Source: Sphingomonas aracearum (lineage in GTDB: Bacteria; Pseudomonadota; Alphaproteobacteria; Sphingomonadales; Sphingomonadaceae). Taken from it: 64,000 bases of DNA. Both the position numbers and the translations under genes were made by a program. Each line of letters starts with the position of its first letter. Position 1 is the first letter of the stretch. The DNA lies in the NCBI RefSeq assembly GCF_003345355.1, contig NZ_QQNB01000001.1, positions 1,116,001 to 1,180,000 of the forward strand, given 5' to 3'. The notes under the pieces were generated by a model that saw only the letters and a list, made by a program, of their open reading frames with translations, was not told where the DNA came from and searched no databases. Positions 24,119 to 34,103 of the stretch are shown here, piece after piece.

Positions 24119-25018
24119 TCAGCCGGCCGACCCGCTCCGTTCCGGAGCCAACCGCTCCAGCGCGGCCCGCGCGGTGCCCGACACGAAGCGATGCCCGTCC
24201 CCGGCCGCCCGCTCCCACACCCCCGGCCCGTCCACGCCTGCCAGCGCCGCGAACGCGGTGGCGCGCATGCGCGGGTGCGGGTGCGAGCGGGCAAAATCCT
24301 CGGCCAGGTCGCGGCCGTTGCCGGCATGCACCGCGAGCGCGATCAACGCCTCTGACGGCGCGCAGGTCAGCCCCCCGGCGATCACGTCGCGGCGCACGTC
24401 GAAGCGGTACTGGTCCTGCCACACCTGCGCGGGATCCTGCCCCAGGATGTTCAGCGACACGGAAAAGCTGTCCGGCGGCAATTGCACATGCACGTCGTGC
24501 CCCGGGCGATACAGCATCACCCGCCCCGGCTCCAACCGCGCCCGCTCCACGAAGCGCAGCCCCGCCGGACTGCCCGGCACACCGCTCACCGCCTGAGGGT
24601 CGTAGGTGTAGTAATCGGAGTGATAGCCCGGCCCGACATAGCCATAGGTCAGGAACGGGAAGTTGTGGTCGTGCGGCATGTTGTAGAAGAACGCCGCCGG
24701 CCCGCTGCTGCGAAGCGCCGGATCGGCACGCGCCGGCCAGAATGCCGCGCGCAGCAGGTAGCGGCCGTTGGGCGGGCGCAGCAGGAAGACCTGTCCGCCG
24801 TAGGTGCTCGTCCTCGCCTGCGCATCGCAGCGTTCCTTCAACTCCGCCACCACCAGTTCGGCGAGGAAGTCCGGGTTGCGCCCCAGCCGCGCAAGCCACG
24901 GCGCCAGCGCAGCGAAGCTCGCCTCGTCGCGCACATCGAAGGCGTTCGCGTCGAGCGCCTCGACCAGGTCGTCCAGCCCGATGCTCCCGCCATCGCCGCC
25001 GTCCAGCACCAGCGGCAT
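24119..25018 (-). CDS. Cupin-like metal-binding protein with helical C-terminus (B)
   Basis: Unnamed family, 299 residues. An N-terminal helical segment (about 1-75) is followed by a cupin-type barrel: MPHDHNFPFLTYGY and GPGYHSDYYTYDP supply His/Asp ligands, and EPGRVMLYRPGHDVH resembles cupin motif 2. The C-terminal part (about 215-290) contains helical repeats resembling HEAT units (EALIALAVHAGNGRD, RMRATAFAALAG). The ATG overlaps the stop of the preceding gene (TGATG), so the two are translationally coupled. The neighbour shares the same layout, and both may derive from one duplication. A role as iron oxygenase modifying the upstream peptide is a guess. Confidence 0.7.
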   Translation of the reverse strand: MPLVLDGGDGGSIGLDDLVEALDANAFDVRDEASFAALAPWLARLGRNPDFLAELVVAELKERCDAQARTSTYGGQVFLLRPPNGRYLLRAAFWPARADPALRSSGPAAFFYNMPHDHNFPFLTYGYVGPGYHSDYYTYDPQAVSGVPGSPAGLRFVERARLEPGRVMLYRPGHDVHVQLPPDSFSVSLNILGQDPAQVWQDQYRFDVRRDVIAGGLTCAPSEALIALAVHAGNGRDLAEDFARSHPHPRMRATAFAALAGVDGPGVWERAAGDGHRFVSGTARAALERLAPERSGSAG

Positions 25019-25899
25019 CAGGCCGCCTCCCGCACGGCAAGCCGCGCCAGCGTGGCCGCCGCCACCGCCCGCACGTCGCCATGGGGATCGGTCCGGGCCA
25101 TCTCCGCCAGCCTCGGCAAGGCCGCCGCGGCATCCAGCGCGAGCCATTCGCGCATCGCGTCCCAGCGCAGGAACCACGCCGGGTCGCGGCTCGCCGCCGC
25201 GAAACAGTCGCCCGCCTCCCGTCGCCCGTCCGCGCGCAGGAACGCCAGCAGCAGTTGCGCCCGCGCCGCACGATCGTCCCGTGTCGCGGTGCGCAAGAGG
25301 GCGCCATCGCCGCGGCGGTACTCGCGAACAAGCGGACCTGCCTCCAGTTCGGTGGTGCAGGTCACCGTCACCAGATCGCCGCCGACGGGTTCGTGCTGGT
25401 GCCCGGTCGTGCGCCCGTCGAGCACCAGCGTGTCGCCGGCCTGCACCTCCCGGCCAGGCTGCTCCACCACCCGGTCGCCCTTGACCCGCCACAGCCGCAA
25501 TCGCGCGCGGCCCGCGACATGATGGACCACCGCCATCCGCCCGGGCACCACCACGCTGGCGGCAGGCGCCGCACCGCCGCGCAGCACGCTGGCGGTGATG
25601 GCGGCGGTCTCCCCCTCGAACAGCACCGCGCCGATCCGGGCGCCGTCGCGACGCACGCGCAGCGGCGGCTCGAACCACGGATCGGCGGCAAGCGCCTCCA
25701 CCAGCGGCGCTATCATCTGCCCCAGCCAGCCCCGGTCGGCAAACAAGGCGGTCGCCGCCGCCGCGACCTCCTCCGCCGTCCTCGCCTGTGCGAAGCAATC
25801 GGCAGCGCGTCTCCATGGTTCACTCCCGCGCCAGGCAAGCGCCGCCCGGCGCGAGCGCTCGCCCAATCCGGCCAGCGCCCGCTCGTCCGGCAGGGTCAT
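25018..25899 (-). CDS. Cupin-like protein with helical-repeat C-terminus (A)
   Basis: Unnamed family, 293 residues. Residues about 1-80 are helical; 85-180 form a beta-rich barrel with VVHHVAGRARLRLW and GDTLVLDGRTTGHQHEP, a cupin motif-2-like segment with His-x-His; the C-terminus (PAWFLRWDAMREWLALDAAA, RLAEMARTDPHGDVRAVAAA) is HEAT-like. Both ends are coupled: the ATG overlaps the stop of the 46-residue peptide gene by four nt (ATGA), and its stop overlaps the start of cupin B. No signal peptide, so it acts in the cytoplasm. Activity is not known. Confidence 0.7.
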   Translation of the reverse strand: MTLPDERALAGLGERSRRAALAWRGSEPWRRAADCFAQARTAEEVAAAATALFADRGWLGQMIAPLVEALAADPWFEPPLRVRRDGARIGAVLFEGETAAITASVLRGGAAPAASVVVPGRMAVVHHVAGRARLRLWRVKGDRVVEQPGREVQAGDTLVLDGRTTGHQHEPVGGDLVTVTCTTELEAGPLVREYRRGDGALLRTATRDDRAARAQLLLAFLRADGRREAGDCFAAASRDPAWFLRWDAMREWLALDAAAALPRLAEMARTDPHGDVRAVAAATLARLAVREAA

Positions 25900-26036
25900 G
25901 CGCCGCCGGTGGCGATGACGACGATGCTGACGGTGAAGTCGAACAGTTCGTCCACTGCGATCTCCCCCATGCGGATCGCGCCGGGGGCGGCGATCGGTGT
26001 GGCCAGGTCCGGCAGGTCGGCGATGTCGATGGTCAT
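25896..26036 (-). CDS. 46-residue peptide gene heading the cupin operon
   Basis: A 47-codon frame with GGGGAG 6-7 nt upstream of the ATG. The peptide has an acidic front (MTIDIADLPDLATPIAAPGA), a middle IRMGEIAVDELFDF, and a hydrophobic, small-residue end TVSIVVIATGGA. It contains no Cys and no Lys. Its stop overlaps the start of cupin A (ATGA). A short leader-plus-hydrophobic-core peptide fused by translation to possible metalloenzymes is the layout of a ribosomally made, modified peptide, but it could also be a subunit or a regulator-type small protein. Downstream genes suggest joint function; no homologue is recognised. Confidence 0.65.
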   Translation of the reverse strand: MTIDIADLPDLATPIAAPGAIRMGEIAVDELFDFTVSIVVIATGGA

Positions 26037-26097
26037 GCTACGCTCCCCGGCCGCGATGGCCGCAGCCGGGACTAGGCCGCGAGCCGGGCGCGCCCAA

Positions 26098-26113
26098 GTT
26101 ACAAGCGTGTAAC
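26098..26113. promoter_or_regulatory. Palindromic operator candidate GTTACA-N4-TGTAAC
   Basis: Perfect 6-bp inverted repeat GTTACA (26098-26103) AGCG TGTAAC (26108-26113), flanked by CAA/TTG that nearly extends it. It lies between the divergent peptide-cupin operon and the thioesterase genes, 62 and 37 nt from the two starts. This is where a dimeric repressor or activator would bind. Confidence 0.5.
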
Positions 26114-26149
26114 CTTGCCAAGCCGGCTGCGTTGCGCCACCGCTTCGCC

Positions 26150-26584
26150 ATGGCCTTCGCCTTCGACCCCGCCCGCTTCTTCAACGGCGAAGGCGCGCGC
26201 TTCGGCCATGGCGCGGCGATCGGCATCGGCTATCGCGCGCATGGGCCCGACTGGTGCGAGCTGGACCTGCCTTATGCCGCGCAGCTGGTGGGCGATCCCG
26301 AAAGCGGCGTGATCGCCTCCGGCCCGATCCTGACGATGATGGACATGGCCGCCAGCATCGCCGTGTGGAACCGCGCGGGCTTCACCGCCCATGCCACGCT
26401 GGACCTGCGCGTCGATTATCTCCGGCCCGCCACCCCGGGCGAGACGCTGGTCGGGCGCGGGGAATGCTACCGCGTGACGCATTCCGTGGCCTTTGTTCGG
26501 GGTGTGGCGCATCACGGCGATCCGGACGATCCGATCGCCCATGTTGCCGGCACCTTCATGGCGCCCGGAGGCTATCACCGGTGA
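26150..26584 (+). CDS. Hotdog-fold thioesterase (PaaI-like)
   Basis: 144-residue acyl-CoA thioesterase superfamily protein. The hotdog core is visible: YAAQLVGDPESGVIASGPIL, then TMMDMAASIAVW as the central helix and THATLDLRVDYLRPA as the strand leading to the active site. The usual catalytic-site HGG is replaced by SGP here. ATG at 26150 chosen from the family start MAFAFDPARFF. The stop overlaps the GTG of the next thioesterase by four nt, so they likely form a heterodimer or tandem pair. Physiological acyl group unknown. Confidence 0.85.
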   Translation: MAFAFDPARFFNGEGARFGHGAAIGIGYRAHGPDWCELDLPYAAQLVGDPESGVIASGPILTMMDMAASIAVWNRAGFTAHATLDLRVDYLRPATPGETLVGRGECYRVTHSVAFVRGVAHHGDPDDPIAHVAGTFMAPGGYHR

Positions 26585-26967
26585 GCGGGCTGCCGCCTTA
26601 TGCCGATCTGCTCGGGCTGACGCTGGAGCCGGATGCCGAGGGCGCGCCGGTGCTGCTGATGCCGTTCGGCGATCCGGTGGTCGGCCGGCCCGGCTTTCTG
26701 CATGGCGGCGCGATCAGCGGCCTGCTGGAAATGGCCGCCTATATGGCCCTTGTCCACGAGCTCGCCGGCGAGGCGGATGCGGGCGTCAAGCCGATCAACG
26801 TCACCGTGGATTTCATGCGCGGCGGTCGCGACAAGCCCACGCGCGCGCGCGGCACCGTCACCCGGCTCGGCACCCGCGTCGCCAATGTGGAGGCCAGCGC
26901 CTGGCAGGACGATCCCGCCCAGCCGATCGCGGGCGCGCGGATGAACTATCTGGTGCTGCGGAGCTGA
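26581..26967 (+). CDS. Second hotdog thioesterase, coupled to the first
   Basis: 128 residues. FLHGGAISGLLEMAAYMAL is the classic PaaI-type HGG active-site helix, followed by KPINVTVDFMRGG and the closing strands VTRLGTRVANVEASAW. GTG at 26581 overlaps the preceding TGA (GTGA), a coupled start. It resembles its neighbour and retains the HGG that the first one lacks, so it may carry the catalysis. A perfect hairpin follows immediately. Confidence 0.88.
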   Translation: MSGLPPYADLLGLTLEPDAEGAPVLLMPFGDPVVGRPGFLHGGAISGLLEMAAYMALVHELAGEADAGVKPINVTVDFMRGGRDKPTRARGTVTRLGTRVANVEASAWQDDPAQPIAGARMNYLVLRS

Positions 26968-27003
26968 ATATCCGTGCTCCCGCCTGCGCGGGAGCACGGA
27001 TAT
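26968..27003. terminator. Perfect 16-bp hairpin between thioesterase and era
   Basis: ATATCCGTGCTCCCGC (26968-26983) and its exact complement at 26988-27003 enclose CTGC. It lies between convergent genes and would end transcription in both directions, although no long T-run follows. Confidence 0.75.
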
Positions 27004-27006
27004 GCC

Positions 27007-27912
27007 TCATTCCACCCAGTCGAGCCCCAGGTCGCGATACACCTCGCGGCTTTCCGCCCAGTCCTCGCGCACCTTCACATGGAGGTAGAGGTGCACCGGC
27101 CGCTCCATCAGCGCCGACAGCTCCGCCCGTGCCCGCGCGCCGATCTCCTTGATCCGCGCGCCGCCCTTGCCCAGCACGATGGCGCGCTGCGTCGGCCGCT
27201 CGACCAGGATCTGCTGGTGGATCTCCACCGAGCCGTCGCTCCGCTCCTCGTACTTCTCCGTCTCCACCGCGCTGGCATAAGGCAGCTCGGCATGCAGCTG
27301 GAGGTAGAGCTGCTCGCGCGTCACTTCCGCCGCGAGGCTGCGCTCGGTCGCGTCGGACACCTGATCCTCCGGATAATGCCACGGCCCCTCGGGCATCCGC
27401 CCCGCCAGCGCGCGCTTCAGCTCGGGCAGGCCATCCCCGGTCGAGGCGCTGACGAAGAACGTCTCGTCGAAGGCGACCAGCCCGTTCAGCTTCTCGGCAT
27501 GGACCAGCAGCTTGGCCTTGTCCGCCAGGTCCACCTTGTTGAGGATCAGGTATTTGGGCTCGGGCCGCGCGGCGATCGCCTCGGCGATGTCGGTCACCTT
27601 GGGGCCGAGCCCGCTTTTGGCATCCACCACCAGCGCCAGAAGGTCCGCGCCTTCCGCCCCGCCCCAGGCGGAGGCGACCATCGCCCGGTCGAAGCGGCGC
27701 TTCGGCTCGAAGATGCCCGGCGTGTCGACCAGCAGCAGCTGCGTGTCGCCCTCCAGCGCCACGCCCAGCAGCCGCACCCGCGTGGTCTGCGCCTTGGGGC
27801 TGACGATCGCCACCTTCTGCCCGACCAGCGCGTTGACCAGGGTGGATTTGCCCGCATTCGGCGCGCCGAGCACGGCGATCAGGCCGCAATGCTGTGTGTG
27901 TTCTTCGCTCAT
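27007..27912 (-). CDS. era: GTPase Era
   Basis: Ras-like GTPase that binds the 16S rRNA 3' end and is needed for 30S maturation. 301 residues. G1 GAPNAGKST (about 16-24), switch/G2 region with KAQTTRVR, G3 DTPG, G4 NKVD and G5 VSAST; the C-terminal KH domain contains the GKGGARIKEIG loop. ATG at 27912 is the usual start (MSEEHTQHCG). It is divergent from uvrB and convergent with the thioesterases. The usual recO/rnc neighbours are not here. Confidence 0.97.
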   Translation of the reverse strand: MSEEHTQHCGLIAVLGAPNAGKSTLVNALVGQKVAIVSPKAQTTRVRLLGVALEGDTQLLLVDTPGIFEPKRRFDRAMVASAWGGAEGADLLALVVDAKSGLGPKVTDIAEAIAARPEPKYLILNKVDLADKAKLLVHAEKLNGLVAFDETFFVSASTGDGLPELKRALAGRMPEGPWHYPEDQVSDATERSLAAEVTREQLYLQLHAELPYASAVETEKYEERSDGSVEIHQQILVERPTQRAIVLGKGGARIKEIGARARAELSALMERPVHLYLHVKVREDWAESREVYRDLGLDWVE

Positions 27913-28000
27913 GTCGCGCCTGCCGTAAATCGTCCGCGCCGTCCGCGCCAGTGTTCCCGCTTCGTTGCAGCGGGCACCGTGCGCGCCCATATCGTGCCTC

Positions 28001-30196
<2,196 letters not shown>

Positions 30197-30216
30197 ACCT
30201 GCTGTCCATAGCCTGT

Positions 30217-30313
30217 TCCCCGGCGAAGGCCGGGGCCCAGTTGGGAAAGCCTGGCGTAGGGCGCAACGCACATCACCGACGTCCCGCAACTGGACCCCGG
30301 CCTTCGCCGGGGA
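30217..30313. repeat. Inverted repeat downstream of uvrB
   Basis: A 27-nt arm (30217-30243, CCCCGGCGAAGGCCGGGG core) is repeated in inverted orientation at 30287-30313 with one mismatch, so the two arms enclose 43 nt. Each arm is itself palindromic. It is an interspersed repeat of the kind common in sphingomonads and may act as a terminator. Confidence 0.75.
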
Positions 30314-30348
30314 GCCAGATGAGGTGAGCCGGAGACTTTCACGCGTAC

Positions 30349-30375
30349 GTCACCCCGGCCCTGACCCGGGGTGAC
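30349..30375. repeat. Short palindrome GTCACCCCGG...CCGGGGTGAC
   Basis: Perfect 10-bp arms around CCCTGAC, 16 nt before the end of the FadL gene. It lies between convergent genes and probably serves as terminator. Confidence 0.65.
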
Positions 30376-30391
30376 GCTCGGCTACATCACC

Positions 30392-31693
30392 TCAGAACGA
30401 GAAACGCCCGCCCAGCGAGAACACCAGCGCGTGCGCATTCTCCAGCCGCCCGTTGGTCACGATCGGCGTCTGCGCGACGGTGCCGGCATAGGCCGCCGTC
30501 ACCCGGTCGATCGACTCGTCCTTGAAGTCGATATAGTTCGCCGCCAGGTCGAACCCGAGCCGCGGCGTCGCCTGGAAGGACGCACCCGCCGCGAAGTTCC
30601 AGCGGTTGGAGTCCGGCACGCGCGCATCGCGCTCCCCGTCCTCGGTCGGCGTGTTGGTGCGCTGCACGCCGGTGCGCAGCGTCAGCTTCGGCGACACGGC
30701 ATAGTCCACGCCCGCCGCATAGCTCCAGATGTCGCGATAGCCCTCGGGGATCGCGGTGTTGACCGGCGTGCCCAGGCGGATCGCGTCGAACTTGCTCCAG
30801 GTGTAGCGCACGAACTGCGTGTTCAGCGTCAGCGCATCCGTTGCGCGGAAACGGCCGCCGACGATGATCTGCGCCGGCGTGTAAAACGTCGCCTTCACGT
30901 CGGACAGCTGCCGGTTCTGCCCCGCCAGCGCGCCGGTCAGCCCGGCAATCTCCAGGTCGCCCTTCAGCGTGTGCTTGATGTCGGACTTGTAGCTGATGCC
31001 GACGGTCGCCCAGTCGTTGTGCAGCTGCACGCCGGCGGTCCAGCCCACATCCCAGCCGTCGCCCTTGAGTACCTGGCTGCCGTCCGCCGCTACCGGCGAG
31101 ATGTTGGGCAGGGCGTTCGACAGGTACGCATCGGTGTATTCGATGTTCGCGCCGCCGCCCACGCGCAGCCAGTCGGTCACCGCCACCGCGACGGAGGGCT
31201 GGATGTCCACCGTGCGCAGCTTGGTCTTGTCCGCGCTGTACCGCGCCCAGCTGTCCGCGTCGTAGTTCGTGGTGAAGCTGTACGGCGAGGTCACGGCCAG
31301 GCCGAAGGCAACCCGGCCGAAGGGGATCGCGATCGCGCCCGACGGCAGCACGCCGTTGTTGATCGGATCGCTGGACGAGGAGTTGCCGCCCACGGAGGTG
31401 AACGCCTGGCCCGGACGGCGGATCACGGTGCCGTTGTCGCGCACGTCGCCCTTGGGCAGGATGGTGGAAACGTTCAGCGCCACCTCGGCGTTCGGCAGGT
31501 CGGCGATCGAGGCGGGGTTCCACCACAGCGACTGCGGGCCGGTATCGGCCGCTTCACCGGAAAAGGCGCGCCCCGCGCCGCGCGCGGACTGTTCCTGAAG
31601 GTAGAAGGCCTGGGCATGGGCAGCGCCGGCAAAGGCGATGGAGGCGGCGATCGCCGAAGCGGCGAGCAGGGCATTCTTGCGGTGCGACATCAT
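30392..31693 (-). CDS. FadL/OmpP1-family outer-membrane transporter
   Basis: 433-residue beta-barrel that takes up long-chain fatty acids or aromatic hydrophobic compounds. Signal peptide MMSHRKNALLAASAIAASIA...AHAQ; the mature N-terminus AFYLQEQSARGAGRAFSGEA and ADTGPQSLWWNPAS are the FadL signature hatch region. The C-terminus ends LVFSLGGRFSF with the terminal Phe needed for barrel insertion. Start placed at the first of two ATGs (31693/31690). It follows a DUF2147 gene by 40 nt on the same strand. Substrate unresolved. Confidence 0.92.
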   Translation of the reverse strand: MMSHRKNALLAASAIAASIAFAGAAHAQAFYLQEQSARGAGRAFSGEAADTGPQSLWWNPASIADLPNAEVALNVSTILPKGDVRDNGTVIRRPGQAFTSVGGNSSSSDPINNGVLPSGAIAIPFGRVAFGLAVTSPYSFTTNYDADSWARYSADKTKLRTVDIQPSVAVAVTDWLRVGGGANIEYTDAYLSNALPNISPVAADGSQVLKGDGWDVGWTAGVQLHNDWATVGISYKSDIKHTLKGDLEIAGLTGALAGQNRQLSDVKATFYTPAQIIVGGRFRATDALTLNTQFVRYTWSKFDAIRLGTPVNTAIPEGYRDIWSYAAGVDYAVSPKLTLRTGVQRTNTPTEDGERDARVPDSNRWNFAAGASFQATPRLGFDLAANYIDFKDESIDRVTAAYAGTVAQTPIVTNGRLENAHALVFSLGGRFSF

Positions 31694-31733
31694 GGTTTTC
31701 TTTCGTTGAACAGGAAATCGGAGAAGGTGTGCT

Positions 31734-32168
31734 TCAGCGCACGCGCTTCCAGGTCTGGGTCTTGCAGAACGGCACGAACACGCAGCCACGCAGCTTCAGT
31801 TCGTTGGGCCCGGCGGGCGTGATCCGCGCCTTGTAGGTCTTGCCGTCCTCGGCATTGTAGATCTTGCCGCCGTCCCAGACGTTGCCGTCCTGGGTGAAGC
31901 CGCTGAGGATCTGCAGCCCCTTCAGCTGCCGGTTCCGCAGCGACTTGTCCGAATTGTTGACGTCCCTCAGGTCGGGGTTGGTGCGCAGATGCTCCGAGGC
32001 GACGAGCCTGCCGCACAGCGACGGCCCGCAGCGCGCGATCTCGACGATGCCGCCGCGTGTTTCCGTCTGCCAGCGGCCCACCGCCGTGTTGGCGGAAACC
32101 TGCGCGTTGAGCGGCGCGGCGACGATTGTTGCTCCCGCCAGAGCCAAACCGAGACGACTCAGTTTCAC
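31734..32168 (-). CDS. DUF2147 secreted protein
   Basis: 144 residues with signal peptide (MKLSRLGLALAGATIVAAPL, cleavage after LNAQ). The mature part matches the DUF2147 layout: GRWQTETRGGIVEIARCG (with one Cys pair, CGPSLCG), KSLRNRQLKGLQIL, WDGGKIYNAEDGKTYKARI and a final WKRV. The family has a lipocalin-like fold and unknown function. It likely shares a transcript with the FadL gene 40 nt downstream, which hints at a hydrophobic-ligand role. Confidence 0.85.
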   Translation of the reverse strand: MKLSRLGLALAGATIVAAPLNAQVSANTAVGRWQTETRGGIVEIARCGPSLCGRLVASEHLRTNPDLRDVNNSDKSLRNRQLKGLQILSGFTQDGNVWDGGKIYNAEDGKTYKARITPAGPNELKLRGCVFVPFCKTQTWKRVR

Positions 32169-32232
32169 TATCCTCTCCTTTACGTAGTCGGTAACCGCCC
32201 GCTGTGCCCGCGAGCCTTAACGTCAGATGAAG

Positions 32233-32625
32233 CTAGAGGGCAGCGGGGGCGGGACCGCCGAGCGACAGATCCTCGCGCGCGACGTCGTAATAGCTCGCCA
32301 CCCGGTCGGCATAGGCCTGGTCGAACAAGGGCGCGTTGTTCGCCCAGCTCGGCCCGCCTTCCAGCACGCGGCGGTCGATCGTCACCTGGTAGCTGTCGTT
32401 CGCCGCGTCATAGGACAGCAGCTGGAACGGCAGCGGGTAATAGGCCTTGCCCATGCCCAGAAAGCCACCGATCGTCAGCACGGCATACAGCGCCTCGCCC
32501 GTGCGCTTGTTGATCATGTAGCTGTAGACATAGCCGATCGCATCGCCGTCCCGGCTGCGGACCTTCATGGTGTCCGCCTTGTTGGACTGGATCAGAAGCT
32601 GGGTGGGCGTGTCGCTGCTCGACAT
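32233..32625 (-). CDS. PRC-barrel domain protein
   Basis: 130 residues, cytoplasmic, without signal. The PRC-barrel core is seen in MKVRSRDGDAIGYVYSYMIN, RTGEALYAVLTIGGFLGMGK and YYPLPFQLLSYD. The C-terminal 40 residues (APLFDQAYADRVASYYDVA) are helical. PRC barrels bind RNA, reaction centres or act as stress-related scaffolds; the role here is unknown. ATG at 32625 chosen over an upstream in-frame ATG at 32652 because the family starts near MSSSDTP. Confidence 0.82.
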   Translation of the reverse strand: MSSSDTPTQLLIQSNKADTMKVRSRDGDAIGYVYSYMINKRTGEALYAVLTIGGFLGMGKAYYPLPFQLLSYDAANDSYQVTIDRRVLEGGPSWANNAPLFDQAYADRVASYYDVAREDLSLGGPAPAAL

Positions 32626-32677
32626 GAACGTGTCCTCTCGTTTCGCGGGCACAACTTTCCGAAAGGCACCGCGGTTC

Positions 32678-33946
32678 CTAGTCTGCGATCAGGCTGGTGC
32701 GCTTCGTCTCCGGCAGCATCCAGAACGCCACGCTGGTCACCGCCAGCGCCGCCGCCACGTACCAGAAGAACGCCGCTTCCGCCCCCGCACGCTTGAACCA
32801 CAACGCCACGAACTCCGCCGTGCCCCCGAACAGCGCATTGCCCAGCGCATAGGGCAAGGCCACGCCCAGCGTGCGGATCGATGCGGGGAACAGCTCCGCC
32901 TTCACCAGCGCGCTGATCGCGGTGTAGCCCGACAGCAGCAGCAGCAAGCAGACCACGATCGCGAACGCCGCCGCCGGCGAGCGCACCTCCGCCAATGCCG
33001 TGAACGCCGGCACGGAAGCCAGCGCGCCGCCGATCCCGAACAGCAGCAGCATCGGCCGCCGCCCCACCCGGTCGGACACCGCGCCGAACACCGGCTGCGC
33101 GCACATGTAGAGGAACAAGGCCGCCGTCATCACCCGCGTCGCGGTTGCCCGGTCGAACCCCGCCGTGTTGACCAGGAACTTCTGCATGTACGTGGTATAG
33201 GCGTAGAAGCCGAGGCCGCCGCCCGCGCTGATGATCGCCACCAGCCAGAAGGCGCGCGGATGCTCGTTCAGCAGCCGCAGCGCGCCCGACTGCCGCCGCT
33301 CCTCCACGCTCATCGCCTCGAACGACGCGGTTTCCGCCAACCGCCGGCGCAGCAGGTACACGACCAGCGCCAGCCCCGCCCCGATCGCGAACGGCACCCG
33401 CCAGCCCCATGCCTGCAACGCCGCCTCGTCCAGCACCGCCTGCAACACCAGCACCACGCCCAGCGCGCCCAGCTGCCCGCCGATCAGCGTGACATATTGA
33501 AAGCTCGACCAGAAGCCGCGATGCTCGGCGCTCGCCATCTCCGACAGGTAGGTCGCGCTGGTGCCGTATTCGCCGCCCACCGACAGGCCCTGCAGCAGCC
33601 GGGCGACCAGCAGCAGCGCCGGGGCGAGCGCGCCCGCCTGGCGGTAGGTGGGCGCCACCGCGATCAGCAGCGATCCGGCGAACATCAGCCCCACGGACAA
33701 GGCGAGCCCCGCCTTGCGCCCGTGCCGGTCGCCATAGACGCCCATCACATAGGCGCCGATCGGCCGCATGAGGAACCCCACGGCATAGATCGCCGCCGCG
33801 CTCAGCAGCTGCGCGGTGGGATCGCTCTTCGGAAAGAACTCCGGCGCGAAATACAGCGTCAGCGCGGCATAAGCGTAGAAGTCGTACCATTCGACGAGAT
33901 TGCCCGCCGAGCCGCCCAGGATCGCCTTCAGCCGCGTGCCGTTCAT
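32678..33946 (-). CDS. MHS-family MFS transporter (dicarboxylate/ketoglutarate-like)
   Basis: 422 residues, twelve membrane segments. Its N-terminus KAILGGSAGNLVEWYDFYAY and the loop GDRHGRKAGL are hallmarks of the metabolite:H+ symporter family, whose members carry alpha-ketoglutarate, citrate, proline or shikimate. LLQGLSVGGEYGTSATYLSE is the conserved helix-5 region. A GGGGGG-type RBS precedes the ATG at 33946. Substrate is not determined by sequence. It is a single gene divergent from the lipoprotein gene. Confidence 0.9.
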   Translation of the reverse strand: MNGTRLKAILGGSAGNLVEWYDFYAYAALTLYFAPEFFPKSDPTAQLLSAAAIYAVGFLMRPIGAYVMGVYGDRHGRKAGLALSVGLMFAGSLLIAVAPTYRQAGALAPALLLVARLLQGLSVGGEYGTSATYLSEMASAEHRGFWSSFQYVTLIGGQLGALGVVLVLQAVLDEAALQAWGWRVPFAIGAGLALVVYLLRRRLAETASFEAMSVEERRQSGALRLLNEHPRAFWLVAIISAGGGLGFYAYTTYMQKFLVNTAGFDRATATRVMTAALFLYMCAQPVFGAVSDRVGRRPMLLLFGIGGALASVPAFTALAEVRSPAAAFAIVVCLLLLLSGYTAISALVKAELFPASIRTLGVALPYALGNALFGGTAEFVALWFKRAGAEAAFFWYVAAALAVTSVAFWMLPETKRTSLIAD

Positions 33947-34103
33947 CCTCGCCCCCCTTTCGCTCGGCCCTGACGGCCGTAACCGGATTGGTTCGCTACA
34001 GCCTTCGGCGGAGAAAATCTCCATCAAAATGCGACCGGTCGCCCCGGTGACGCTGCCGACACGCGGTTGAGCCGCCCGCCACCATCCCCCATAAGCCCGG
34101 GCG

